Of a stretch of 7,933 bases of DNA, positions 1 through 6,317 are shown in pieces. This DNA is from Bacillota bacterium. Its GTDB lineage: Bacteria; Bacillota; Clostridia; Christensenellales; Aristaeellaceae. Location: NCBI GenBank assembly GCA_009787135.1, contig WRGP01000159.1, positions 1 through 7,933 on the forward strand, read 5' to 3'. Both the position numbers and the translations under genes were made by a program. The notes beneath the pieces are model-generated. The model was not told the DNA's origin and did no database searches. It saw only the letters and a list, made by a program, of their open reading frames with translations. Positions within the stretch are counted from its first letter, which is position 1, and every line of letters starts with the position of its first letter.

Positions 1-405
1 GGAGCCATTCACGCTGTGGGCGGCGATATGCCGACGATTATGGCAGGCCTGGCTTGCGGCGAACCCAATCCGATCTCGTTTGATATTTTGCGCAACCACG
101 CGAAATTTTTCGCCTCCTGCCCAAACTGGGTAGCGGCCAAGGGCATGCGCGTGCTCGGCGCGCCGCTCGAAGGCGACTCGCGCGTGATCTCGGGGGAGAG
201 CGGAGCCGTGGGGCTGGGGCTGCTGGCGGCCATCATGGAGGATGAAGGGCTGAAGGGTTTTCGGGAGGCGCTCGGGCTTGGCCCGGAGTCCGTGGCGCTT
301 CTGTTTTCCACGGAGGGGGATACGGACCCGGAGAACTATCGGCGCGTTTGCTGGGATGGGGCTTATGGCGGGCCGAGGCTCATGCGGTTGGAGGAGGGAG
401 AGTAG
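1..405 (+). CDS. dpaL: Diaminopropionate ammonia-lyase (YgeX/DpaL), C-terminal part; 5' end outside window
   Basis: The window opens inside this gene, in frame from base 1, and shows the last 134 codons up to TAG at 403-405. The family is a PLP-dependent fold-type II enzyme of roughly 400 residues that converts 2,3-diaminopropionate to pyruvate and two ammonia in the cytoplasm. The visible part carries the strongly conserved C-terminal blocks GGDMPTIMAGLACGEPNP, GMRVLG, ISGESGAVGLG and STEGDTD, which I recognise as near-identical to E. coli YgeX. The PLP lysine and the catalytic aspartates lie upstream and cannot be checked. The GTG at 16 is an internal valine codon, not a start. The gene is followed after four bases by the YgeY-type gene, whose ribosome binding site lies inside this gene's last codons, so the two are probably translationally coupled. 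Identification is by remembered family sequence, not by a search. Confidence 0.95.
   Translation, partial: GAIHAVGGDMPTIMAGLACGEPNPISFDILRNHAKFFASCPNWVAAKGMRVLGAPLEGDSRVISGESGAVGLGLLAAIMEDEGLKGFREALGLGPESVALLFSTEGDTDPENYRRVCWDGAYGGPRLMRLEEGE
391..402 (+). promoter_or_regulatory. Ribosome binding site of the ygeY gene, inside the dpaL 3' end
   Basis: A GA-rich GAGGAGGGAGAG tract covers the last codons of dpaL and ends eight bases before the ATG at 410. It decides that start over the GTG and ATG codons further upstream in the same frame, which overlap dpaL coding sequence and lack such a site. Confidence 0.75.
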
Positions 406-409
406 TTTT

Positions 410-1606
410 ATGGATTTTCAGGCGGTAAAACAGGCGGCACGGGACTATGAGGCGGACATGACGCGGTTTTTGCGGGATCTGATCGCCATCCCGGGGGAGA
501 GTTGCGGGGAGGAAAAGGTCGTCCGCCGCGTCGCGGAGGAGATGCGAAAGGTTGGCTTTGATGAGGTCCGGATCGACGGCATGGGGAATGTGCTGGGGTT
601 TATGGGAAGCGGCGGGAAGATCATCGCCTTTGACGCGCACATTGATACCGTAGGGGTTGGCAACCTGGCCAATTGGACCTTCAGCCCGTATGAAGGGTAT
701 GAAACGGACACGGAGGTTGGCGGGCGCGGGGCGTCGGATCAGCTGGGGGGCATTGTATCCGCTGTGTACGGCGCGAAGATCATGCGGGACAAAGGGCTGC
801 TTGGCGATACGTTCCGCGTGCTGGTGACCGGCACGGTACAGGAGGAGGACTGCGACGGCCTTTGCTGGCAGTATATCATCAAGGAGGAGAAGATACGGCC
901 GGAGTTTGTGGTGATTACGGAACCTACCGACGGGAACATCTACCGCGGCCAGCGCGGCCGCATGGAGATACGCGTGGAGGCGGAAGGGGTATCCTGCCAT
1001 GGCAGCGCGCCGGAGCGCGGCGACAACGCCATTTACAAGATGGCGGAGATTGTGCTGGAAGTAAAGGCGCTGAACGACCGGCTGGCCATGGACCCGTTCC
1101 TGGGCAAGGGCACCCTGACGGTAACGGAACAGTTCTCCTTTTCGCCGTCGCGCTGCGCGGTGGCGGACCGCGCGGCCATCTCCATTGACCGGCGGCTTAC
1201 GGGCGGCGAGACGTTTGAGGCCGCGCTGGAGGAAATTCGCGCCTTGCCCGCCGTGCGGCGGCATGGCGCAAAGGTGACGATGTATAACTATAACGCGCCC
1301 AGCTGGACGAAGCTTGTGTATCCGACGGAGTGCTACTTTCCGGCCTGGGTGACGCCGGAGGACCATCCCGCGACAAGGGCGGTTGTGAATGCGTACCGCG
1401 GGATGTTCGGCGAGCCCAAGATTGACAAGTGGACTTTCTCCACAAACGGCGTTTCGATCATGGGGCGGTATGGAATCCCCTGCGTGGGCTTTGGGCCGGG
1501 CAAGGAGGAAGAGGCCCACGCGCCGAACGAAAAGACGTGGAAGGCGGACCTGGTGAGGTGCGCGGCGGTGTACGCGATGGTGCCCGCGATCTGGGCAAGC
1601 GCATGA
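410..1606 (+). CDS. ygeY: M20-family metallohydrolase, YgeY type (selenium-metabolism-linked)
   Basis: 398 residues from ATG 410. The reading frame stays open upstream to 278, but that extension overlaps dpaL. All M20 dinuclear-zinc residues are in place: H77 and D79 in AHIDTV, D110 in GASDQLGG, the E145-E146 pair in TVQEEDCD, E171 in ITEPTD and H370 in EEAHAPNE. H197 in SCHGSAP sits in the lid/dimerisation domain. The active site therefore looks complete. M20 enzymes are cytoplasmic peptidases, deacylases or carbamoyl-amino-acid hydrolases. YgeY itself is grouped with selenium-dependent molybdenum hydroxylase loci and has no substrate I can name with confidence. Position between dpaL and ygeW suggests it prepares or trims a substrate of that pathway, for example by hydrolysing an amide or ureido bond (inference). 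ArgE- or DapE-like activity cannot be excluded from motifs alone, but the neighbours favour YgeY. Confidence 0.9.
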   Translation: MDFQAVKQAARDYEADMTRFLRDLIAIPGESCGEEKVVRRVAEEMRKVGFDEVRIDGMGNVLGFMGSGGKIIAFDAHIDTVGVGNLANWTFSPYEGYETDTEVGGRGASDQLGGIVSAVYGAKIMRDKGLLGDTFRVLVTGTVQEEDCDGLCWQYIIKEEKIRPEFVVITEPTDGNIYRGQRGRMEIRVEAEGVSCHGSAPERGDNAIYKMAEIVLEVKALNDRLAMDPFLGKGTLTVTEQFSFSPSRCAVADRAAISIDRRLTGGETFEAALEEIRALPAVRRHGAKVTMYNYNAPSWTKLVYPTECYFPAWVTPEDHPATRAVVNAYRGMFGEPKIDKWTFSTNGVSIMGRYGIPCVGFGPGKEEEAHAPNEKTWKADLVRCAAVYAMVPAIWASA

Positions 1607-1660
1607 ATCGTGGTTCCAGCGCGTGGATGGGGCCGGAAAAGACGTGATATGCGGATAAGA

Positions 1661-1667
1661 GAAGGAG
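1661..1667 (+). promoter_or_regulatory. Ribosome binding site of ygeW
   Basis: GAAGGAG lies nine bases before ATG 1677. A second in-frame ATG at 1683 would be 15 bases from the site, so 1677 is preferred. The rest of the 70-base ygeY-ygeW gap shows no clear promoter or terminator. Confidence 0.7.
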
Positions 1668-1676
1668 CGGTTTTCA

Positions 1677-2867
1677 ATGGACATGAACAAGCATGTGAAG
1701 CGGCTGGAAGCGCTTGACGCGCGGGGCCTCTATGGGAAGGACTTTCTGTTGACCTGGGAAAAGACGGACGACGAACTGAACGCCGTCTTTGCCGTAGCCG
1801 ACGCGCTTCGCGCGCTGCGCGAGGCGAATATATCGCCGCGCGTCTTTGACAGCGGGCTGGCGGTATCCGTGTTCCGGGACAACTCGACCCGCACGCGTTT
1901 TAGCTTTGCCTCCGCCTGCAACCTGCTGGGGCTTGTGGCACAGGACTTTGACGAGGGCAAAAGCCAGGTGGCCCACGGAGAGACCGTGCGCGAGACGGCA
2001 AACATGGTCTCCTTTATGGCCGAAGCAATCGGCATCCGGGACGATATGTACATCGGCAAAGGCAACCGGTATATGCGCGAGGTGGCGAAGGCGGTACAGG
2101 AGGGGTACCGCGACGGCGTGCTGGAGCGGCGCCCGACGATTGTGAACCTGCAGTGCGATATGGATCACCCAACGCAGTGCATGGCGGATATGCTGCACAT
2201 CCTCCATACATTTGGCGGCGCGGAGAATCTTCGCGGCAAGAAGATCGCCATGACCTGGGCATACTCGCCCTCGTACGGCAAGCCCCTCTCCGTTCCGCAG
2301 GGTATCATTGGCCTGATGACGCGCTTTGGCATGCATGTGACGCTGGCCCACCCGCAGGGATATGAGGTGATGCGCGAGACGGAGGCGGTGGCGTGTCAAA
2401 ACGCCGCCGGGTCCGGCGGGTCGTTTACAAAGACCCATTCCATGGAGGAAGCCTTTGAGGGCGCGGATATCGTCTACCCCAAGAGCTGGGCGCCCTTCGC
2501 GGCGATGGAAACGCGCACAAACCTGTACGGGCAGGGCGATTTTGACGGCATCAAGGCGCTCGAAAAGGAACTGCTGTTAACGAACGCCAGGCATAAAGAT
2601 TGGACGTGCACGGAAGCGCTCATGGAGGCCACCCGGAATGGCAAGGCGCTTTACATGCACTGCCTGCCCGCGGATATTACGGGGGTCAGCTGCGAACGGG
2701 GCGAGGTGGAGGCCTCTGTTTTTGACCGTTACCGCATGCCGCTGTACAAGGAGGCCGGTTTCAAGCCGTACGTCATCGCGGCCATGATTTTTCTGCAGCG
2801 CATACAAAACCCGGCGGCTGTGCTCGCGGAATTGGCGGCGAAGGGCACGAGCAGGGCGCCCGATTGA
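1677..2867 (+). CDS. ygeW: Knotted transcarbamylase YgeW (aspartate/ornithine carbamoyltransferase superfamily)
   Basis: 396 residues, the length I recall for E. coli YgeW. The carbamoyl-phosphate binding motif is NSTRTR at residues 69-74 (S-T-R-T-R). HPTQ at 164-167 within DHPTQCMADMLH and HCLPA at 328-332 are the other superfamily signatures. The amino-acid-binding motifs of true ornithine or aspartate transcarbamylases are not evident, consistent with YgeW, described as a knotted catabolic transcarbamylase of unknown second substrate. In a catabolic role it would run in the phosphorolytic direction, producing carbamoyl phosphate for the carbamate kinase encoded next. The gene follows ygeY after 70 bases; in E. 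coli the same family lies upstream of ygeX instead. Downstream is a 178-base gap with strong secondary structure. The frame is intact and codon use matches the neighbours. Confidence 0.93.
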   Translation: MDMNKHVKRLEALDARGLYGKDFLLTWEKTDDELNAVFAVADALRALREANISPRVFDSGLAVSVFRDNSTRTRFSFASACNLLGLVAQDFDEGKSQVAHGETVRETANMVSFMAEAIGIRDDMYIGKGNRYMREVAKAVQEGYRDGVLERRPTIVNLQCDMDHPTQCMADMLHILHTFGGAENLRGKKIAMTWAYSPSYGKPLSVPQGIIGLMTRFGMHVTLAHPQGYEVMRETEAVACQNAAGSGGSFTKTHSMEEAFEGADIVYPKSWAPFAAMETRTNLYGQGDFDGIKALEKELLLTNARHKDWTCTEALMEATRNGKALYMHCLPADITGVSCERGEVEASVFDRYRMPLYKEAGFKPYVIAAMIFLQRIQNPAAVLAELAAKGTSRAPD

Positions 2868-3045
2868 ACCGCGGCTCCATTCGGGCGGAAGCGCAGCGGG
2901 GAAGGGCGCACGGCAGAGAATCTTTCGGGATTTTCGTTCGGCGGCGGAGCCGCCGATGCCGGATTTCCATCAGGGGGCTGCGGCCCCGCGAGAATCCCCA
3001 GGGGTTATCTATGTGAGGCGACAGATGGGCTGAAGGAGGCCGTGG
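2868..3045 (+). promoter_or_regulatory. ygeW-arcC intergenic region with multi-stem fold and two competing helices
   Basis: This is the longest gap in region 1 and has no ORF. A ten-pair stem joins 2927-2936 to 2989-2998 (one G·U). It encloses a perfect eight-pair hairpin at 2938-2945/2949-2956 (GGA loop) and a five-pair hairpin at 2974-2978/2983-2987 (TGCG loop), giving a three-way junction. GAGAATC occurs at 2916-2922 and again at 2990-2996. The first copy can instead pair with GATTTTC at 2929-2935 around a TTTCGG loop, which would break the long stem. No U-tract follows, so it is not a standard intrinsic terminator. It could be a cis-acting RNA, an mRNA-stabilising element between cistrons, or a dispersed palindromic repeat. 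It resembles no riboswitch I recognise. Confidence 0.5.
3033..3039 (+). promoter_or_regulatory. Ribosome binding site of carbamate kinase
   Basis: A perfect AAGGAGG core lies six bases before ATG 3046, outside the structured element that ends near 2998. Confidence 0.8.
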
Positions 3046-3945
3046 ATGAAAATCGTGCTGACGCTTGGCGGCAACGCGCTGGGCAGCACGCTGCCGGAGC
3101 AAATGGCGGCGGTGAAGGAAACCTCTAAGGCAATCGTGGATTTAATCGAGGCGGGACACCGGGTGGTGATTTCGCACGGCAACGGGCCGCAGGTGGGCAT
3201 GATCAAGCTGATGATGGGCGACATGGCGCCGATCTCGGTATGCGTGGGCATGAGCCAGGGCTATATCGGTTATGATCTGCAAAACGCCCTGCGGGAGGAA
3301 ATGCTGGGCCGCGGCCTTACGATTCCCGTGTGCTCGCTCATCACGCAGGTGCTTGTGGACGGGGACGATCCCGCGTTTTTGTGCCCGACAAAGCCGATTG
3401 GGCGGTTTTACACGGTTGAGGAGGCGGAGAAGCTGGGCGAGCCTGTTCGCGAGGACGCGGGCAGGGGCTGGCGGCGCGTGGTCGCGTCGCCCAGGCCCAT
3501 TGGCATTGTGGAAATAGAGACGATACGCGCCTTGGCGGAAGCGGGGCAGGTGGTCATCGCGGCCGGCGGCGGGGGCATCCCCGTGATAGCGGAAGGGAAC
3601 CATCTGCGCGGCGCGAAGGCGGTGATTGACAAGGATTTCGCGTCCAGCCTCATGGCGCGGGAGCTTGGCGCGGATATGCTGATCATCCTGACCGCCGTTG
3701 AAAAGGTGGCGCTTCATTTTGGCAAACCTGCCATGCGCCGGCTGGACAGCATGACGCCGCAAGAGGCGCGCGGGTTTATGCTGGAGGGGCATTTTGCCCA
3801 GGGATCCATGCTGCCCAAGGTACAGGCGGCCGTGGAGTTCGTCGAATCCGGACCGGGGCGCAAGGCGCTGATCACGCTGCTGGAAAAGGCGCGCGACGGC
3901 ATAGAGGGCAGAACGGGGACGGTGATTGCCCATACCAATCCCTGA
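3046..3945 (+). CDS. arcC: Carbamate kinase (ArcC/YqeA family)
   Basis: 299 residues; the family is usually about 300-315. It belongs to the amino-acid kinase fold and catalyses carbamoyl phosphate + ADP to carbamate + ATP in the cytoplasm; carbamate then decays to CO2 and ammonia. The N-terminal phosphate loop reads LTLGGNALG (residues 4-12). HGNGPQVG is at 44-51, the glycine-rich AAGGGGIPV at 172-180, and VIDKDFAS with the conserved K196 at 193-200, followed by ILTAVEKV. All catalytic landmarks appear present. As the terminal gene of the ygeX-ygeY-ygeW group it is the expected energy-harvesting step for carbamoyl phosphate made by YgeW. No arginine deiminase gene is visible, so a role in the arginine deiminase pathway is not supported here. 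It ends with tandem stops TGA TAG at 3943-3948. The symbol follows the general family; yqeA is the E. coli gene in the equivalent locus. Confidence 0.95.
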   Translation: MKIVLTLGGNALGSTLPEQMAAVKETSKAIVDLIEAGHRVVISHGNGPQVGMIKLMMGDMAPISVCVGMSQGYIGYDLQNALREEMLGRGLTIPVCSLITQVLVDGDDPAFLCPTKPIGRFYTVEEAEKLGEPVREDAGRGWRRVVASPRPIGIVEIETIRALAEAGQVVIAAGGGGIPVIAEGNHLRGAKAVIDKDFASSLMARELGADMLIILTAVEKVALHFGKPAMRRLDSMTPQEARGFMLEGHFAQGSMLPKVQAAVEFVESGPGRKALITLLEKARDGIEGRTGTVIAHTNP

Positions 3946-4024
3946 TAGTTTGCCATACGCTAGCTTGCATGGAGATTGGGAAGGAAGAGAAAGCCTATGC
4001 GCACAATGTAACTCAAATACCAAA

Positions 4025-4030
4025 AAGGAG
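4025..4030 (+). promoter_or_regulatory. Ribosome binding site deciding the glycosyltransferase start
   Basis: AAGGAG lies ten bases before ATG 4041. The same frame is open back to an ATG at 3969, but that codon has no purine-rich site in front of it and its 24 extra residues do not resemble the family N-terminus. The 95-base gap from 3946 contains no convincing -35/-10 pair, so read-through from region 1 or a weak promoter remains possible. Confidence 0.7.
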
Positions 4031-4040
4031 CCAAAGAGGC

Positions 4041-5198
4041 ATGCGAATTGGTCAGTATAGCGATTCTTTCCTGCCCATTGTGGACGGCGTGGGGCGCGTT
4101 GTGTTCAGCTACGCGGAAACCCTGGGCCTGATGGGGCATAACAGCTATGTTTTCGCGCCCATGGCGGATATGGGCAATTTGAGCGGCTGTCATTTTCAGG
4201 TGATAGAGTATAAGACCATGCGAATGCCGGGCAGGATGCCCTACCGGGTCGGGCTGCCGCAATTGGATTTTCGCTTTGGGAAACAGACGCGCGGCATTGC
4301 GCTGGACATTGTGCATGTACATTCGCCCTTCATGATGGGGTCCGCTGGCCTTACCCTGGCAAAAAAGCGCAGGCTGCCGGTGGTGGGTTCGTTTCACTCC
4401 AAATTATACGATGATTTTCGCATGGCGCTAAAGCTGGAGCCGCTGGCGCGCCTTGGCGTGCAGCGGGTGGTGGCGTTCTACAGCCAGTGCGATGAGGTGT
4501 GGGCCGTGAGCGCCTCAAGCGGCGAGACGCTGCGCGAATACGGCTATCAGGGCGAAATTGTGGTGATGGAGAACGGAACGGACATACGGGCGCTGGACGG
4601 CAGCGTGCTGCCGGAGCTTCGGGAGCGCTTCGCACTTCGGGAGGACCTGCCTGTGCTGCTGTACGTGGGGCAGCTGAACTGGAAAAAAAATATACTCCGG
4701 ACGCTGGAGGCGGCGAAGCTGCTCAAGGAACAGGGGCTCGCTTTCCGCTTGCTTCTGGCCGGGCAGGGGCCGCACAGGGGTGAAATGGAGGAAAAGGTCC
4801 GCGAATTTGCCCTGGACGGCTATGTGACGTTTACGGGACACATTACCACCGCGCGGGAACTGGACGGGCTGTATAGCCTATCGAAGCTGTTTGTGTTCCC
4901 TTCTTTATATGATAACGCGCCGATGGTGCTGCGGGAGGCGGCCGCCATGGGCACGCCCGCGGTGCTCATCGCGGGGAGTAACGCGGCCGAATGCGTGATA
5001 AACGGCCAAAACGGGCTGACGTGCGAGGACGACGCCGAATCGCTGCGGGAAACGATCGCGCGGGTCCTGCGGGACGATGCGCTGCTTACGCGGATGGGGA
5101 ACGCCGCGCGGGACACGATTCCCGTGCCGTGGACAGGGCTTATGGAAAAGGCCGCGGAACGGTATCAGGCGCTGATTCATAGGAAAATCGTTGGCTAG
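4041..5198 (+). CDS. GT4-family glycosyltransferase (GT-B fold)
   Basis: 385 residues from ATG 4041. The start MRIGQYSDSFLPIVDGVGRV is the typical first strand and loop of GT4 enzymes of the diacylglycerol-glucosyltransferase-like type. Then come VHVHSPF (91-97), the acceptor-side GSFHSK with H119, ENGTD (177-181) at the domain linker, YVGQLNWKKN starting the nucleotide-sugar domain (G210, K215-K216), and the donor-binding block PSLYDNAPMVLREAAAMGTP. In the family's E-x7-E motif the first acidic residue is Asp here (D291) and the second is Glu (E299). There is no signal peptide or membrane segment, so it acts at the cytoplasmic face. It transfers a sugar from a nucleotide donor, but donor and acceptor cannot be told from sequence. 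The next gene starts 13 bases after its stop and makes a nucleotide sugar, suggesting a shared glycan or glycolipid pathway. Confidence 0.88.
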   Translation: MRIGQYSDSFLPIVDGVGRVVFSYAETLGLMGHNSYVFAPMADMGNLSGCHFQVIEYKTMRMPGRMPYRVGLPQLDFRFGKQTRGIALDIVHVHSPFMMGSAGLTLAKKRRLPVVGSFHSKLYDDFRMALKLEPLARLGVQRVVAFYSQCDEVWAVSASSGETLREYGYQGEIVVMENGTDIRALDGSVLPELRERFALREDLPVLLYVGQLNWKKNILRTLEAAKLLKEQGLAFRLLLAGQGPHRGEMEEKVREFALDGYVTFTGHITTARELDGLYSLSKLFVFPSLYDNAPMVLREAAAMGTPAVLIAGSNAAECVINGQNGLTCEDDAESLRETIARVLRDDALLTRMGNAARDTIPVPWTGLMEKAAERYQALIHRKIVG

Positions 5199-5202
5199 GA
5201 GG
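5197..5202 (+). promoter_or_regulatory. Ribosome binding site of the nucleotidyltransferase, overlapping the previous stop
   Basis: AGGAGG begins within the TAG stop of the glycosyltransferase (5196-5198) and lies eight bases before ATG 5211. This is a sign of translational coupling and supports the chosen start. Confidence 0.78.
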
Positions 5203-5210
5203 ATGAAGGC

Positions 5211-6128
5211 ATGCGCAAACCTAAGCTTGTGATCATGGCCGCGGGGTTGGGGAACCGATACGGCGGGCTCAAGCAAATACAGCCGGTGGGGGCTTATGGG
5301 CAGGCAATCATGGAGTATTCACTCTATGACGCGCTGCGCGCGGGCTTTGAGGAGTTTATCTTTATCATCAGCCCGGCGATGGAGAAGGATTTTCCCACCG
5401 GCATTCGGGGGCGGATTGGCGGGGATAAGCACATTCTCTGCGCGGTCCAAAGGCTGACGGATTTACCGGCGGGCTATGCGTTGCCACAGGGCCGTGAAAA
5501 GCCGTGGGGCACGGGGCATGCGGTGCTGTCATGCCGCGGGATGCTGGACGGCTCGTTTGCCGTCATCAACGCCGATGATTTTTATGGCCCGAGCGCCTTT
5601 GAGGCGATCTACGGTTTCTTGACGGCTGGAAAAAAGGATGGGCGCGGAGAATACGCCATGGTAGGGTACGAACTGAAAAACACGCTTTCGGCGAGCGGTT
5701 ATGTGGCGCGGGGCATCTGCAGAACGGATCGGCAAGGGACGCTTGCGGAGATTCATGAGCGCACGCATATTATTTCAACCCATGAGGGCGCGCTGTATAC
5801 GGAGGATGGGCGGCTATACCGCAAGCTGCCGGACGACGCGGTGGCCTCGATGAACCTTTGGGGGTTTACAGAGGATTTTATAGGGGAATTGGAGAGGCGG
5901 TTTGCGGCCTTTCTGGACCGGGCTATCCAAGAGAATCCGCTGAAGGCGGAGTATTTTCTGCCCGAGGTAGTGGGGGCCATGCTGCGGGAGAATGCCGCTA
6001 CGGTCCGGGTGCTTCCGTGCGCGGAGCGGTGGTATGGGGTGACGTATCGGGAGGATTTGCCGGCTGTGGCGGAAGCGGTTGCGCGGATGACGGCGGAGGG
6101 GAAGTATCCGGAGCGGTTGTGGGGGTAA
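5211..6128 (+). CDS. Sugar-phosphate nucleotidyltransferase (NDP-sugar pyrophosphorylase-like)
   Basis: 305 residues. The N-terminal nucleotide-binding signature MAAGLGNRYGGLKQ (residues 9-22) matches the G-x-G-x-R...K pattern of the NTP_transferase family, with R16 and K21 as expected pyrophosphorylase residues. PWGTGHA (98-104) is the base/ribose-contact loop and NADDFYG (120-126) contains the metal-binding aspartates. The C-terminal part has a WYGVTY block seen in this subfamily and no left-handed beta-helix, so it is a single-domain enzyme without an acetyltransferase half. It should form an NDP-sugar from NTP and a sugar 1-phosphate in the cytoplasm. The nucleotide and sugar are not predictable: the usual RmlA and GalU consensus strings are not exact, so I assign no symbol. 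It pairs with the upstream glycosyltransferase and is probably the last gene of that unit, ending 189 bases before the next start. Confidence 0.85.
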   Translation: MRKPKLVIMAAGLGNRYGGLKQIQPVGAYGQAIMEYSLYDALRAGFEEFIFIISPAMEKDFPTGIRGRIGGDKHILCAVQRLTDLPAGYALPQGREKPWGTGHAVLSCRGMLDGSFAVINADDFYGPSAFEAIYGFLTAGKKDGRGEYAMVGYELKNTLSASGYVARGICRTDRQGTLAEIHERTHIISTHEGALYTEDGRLYRKLPDDAVASMNLWGFTEDFIGELERRFAAFLDRAIQENPLKAEYFLPEVVGAMLRENAATVRVLPCAERWYGVTYREDLPAVAEAVARMTAEGKYPERLWG

Positions 6129-6157
6129 GGCCAATTCGCGGCAGATTATGCCAATAA

Positions 6158-6201
6158 GCCGGCGGGAGATTTTTTCGTCCGGCAAGGCGCCGGAAGAAAA
6201 A
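6158..6201. repeat. Palindromic intergenic segment after the nucleotidyltransferase
   Basis: A 13-position stem joins 6171-6183 to 6189-6201 around an AAGGC loop, with one G·A mismatch. Its GC core is TCCGGC/GCCGGA and its outer arms are TTTTTC/GAAAAA. CCGGCG at 6159-6164 can alternatively pair with CGCCGG at 6188-6193. The T-run lies before the hairpin and the A-run after it on both strands' reading, the reverse of an intrinsic terminator. It may be a 3'-end mRNA structure, a cruciform or a dispersed repeat. Termination of the upstream unit here is possible but not shown. Confidence 0.5.
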
Positions 6202-6283
6202 TATCAGGACTTTATCAAAAAGAAATGAAATTATTAACAATATAATAAATTATTTGACAAAATTATTAATATTATGCTATAAT
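6202..6283 (+). promoter_or_regulatory. Sigma-A-type promoter with extended -10 and AT-rich upstream island
   Basis: A consensus -35 TTGACA is at 6254-6259 and a consensus -10 TATAAT at 6278-6283, separated by 18 bases, with an extended -10 TG at 6275-6276. The preceding bases (about 6212-6253) are almost pure A/T in an otherwise GC-rich window, like an UP element. The predicted transcript would begin near 6290, leaving a 5' leader of about 28 bases before the TTG start at 6318. It is the only strong promoter I see in the window. Confidence 0.88.
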
Positions 6284-6303
6284 CCTCCCAGATTCGACAT
6301 GCT

Positions 6304-6310
6304 AGGGGGG
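6304..6310 (+). promoter_or_regulatory. Ribosome binding site deciding the TTG start
   Basis: AGGGGGG lies seven bases before TTG 6318. Another in-frame TTG at 6312 is only one base away from the site. A GTG at 6314 belongs to a different, short frame without a signal peptide. There is no ATG in the frame near this site. Confidence 0.7.
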
Positions 6311-6317
6311 ATTGTGC

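Noticed and set aside
278..409. 44-residue N-terminal extension of the YgeY protein
   Set aside because: It overlaps dpaL in another frame, is Arg/Gly-rich without family similarity, and the ribosome binding site supports ATG 410.
380..1690. 436-codon open frame on the minus strand opposite ygeY
   Set aside because: It mirrors a GC-rich, well-identified gene, is rich in Arg, His, Ala and Pro, and has no recognisable motif. Long antisense frames are expected with this codon bias.
1674..2438. 254-codon minus-strand open frame opposite ygeW
   Set aside because: Same reasoning: the + strand frame carries all transcarbamylase motifs and a good ribosome binding site.
3142..4023. 293-codon minus-strand open frame opposite carbamate kinase
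   Set aside because: Low-complexity Arg/His/Ala-rich translation with no family signature; a shadow of arcC.
3946..4040. Promoter for the glycosyltransferase (TTGCCA at 3950 or TTGCAT at 3965)
   Set aside because: No acceptable -10 hexamer lies 16-18 bases downstream of either.
4683..4690. Run of eight A's in the glycosyltransferase as a phase-variation tract
   Set aside because: It is short, encodes normal family residues (KKN), the frame is intact, and it could be ordinary Lys-Lys-Asn coding. No comparison is available to show length change.
6165..6201. Intrinsic terminator after the nucleotidyltransferase
   Set aside because: A good stem exists, but the T-run precedes rather than follows it on either strand, so I annotate it only as a palindrome.
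6283..6311. Possible hairpin TCCTCCC / GGGGGGA hiding the ribosome binding site of the wall protein gene
   Set aside because: The upstream arm (6283-6289) lies at the -10 box and before the predicted transcription start near 6290, so it would not be in the mRNA.
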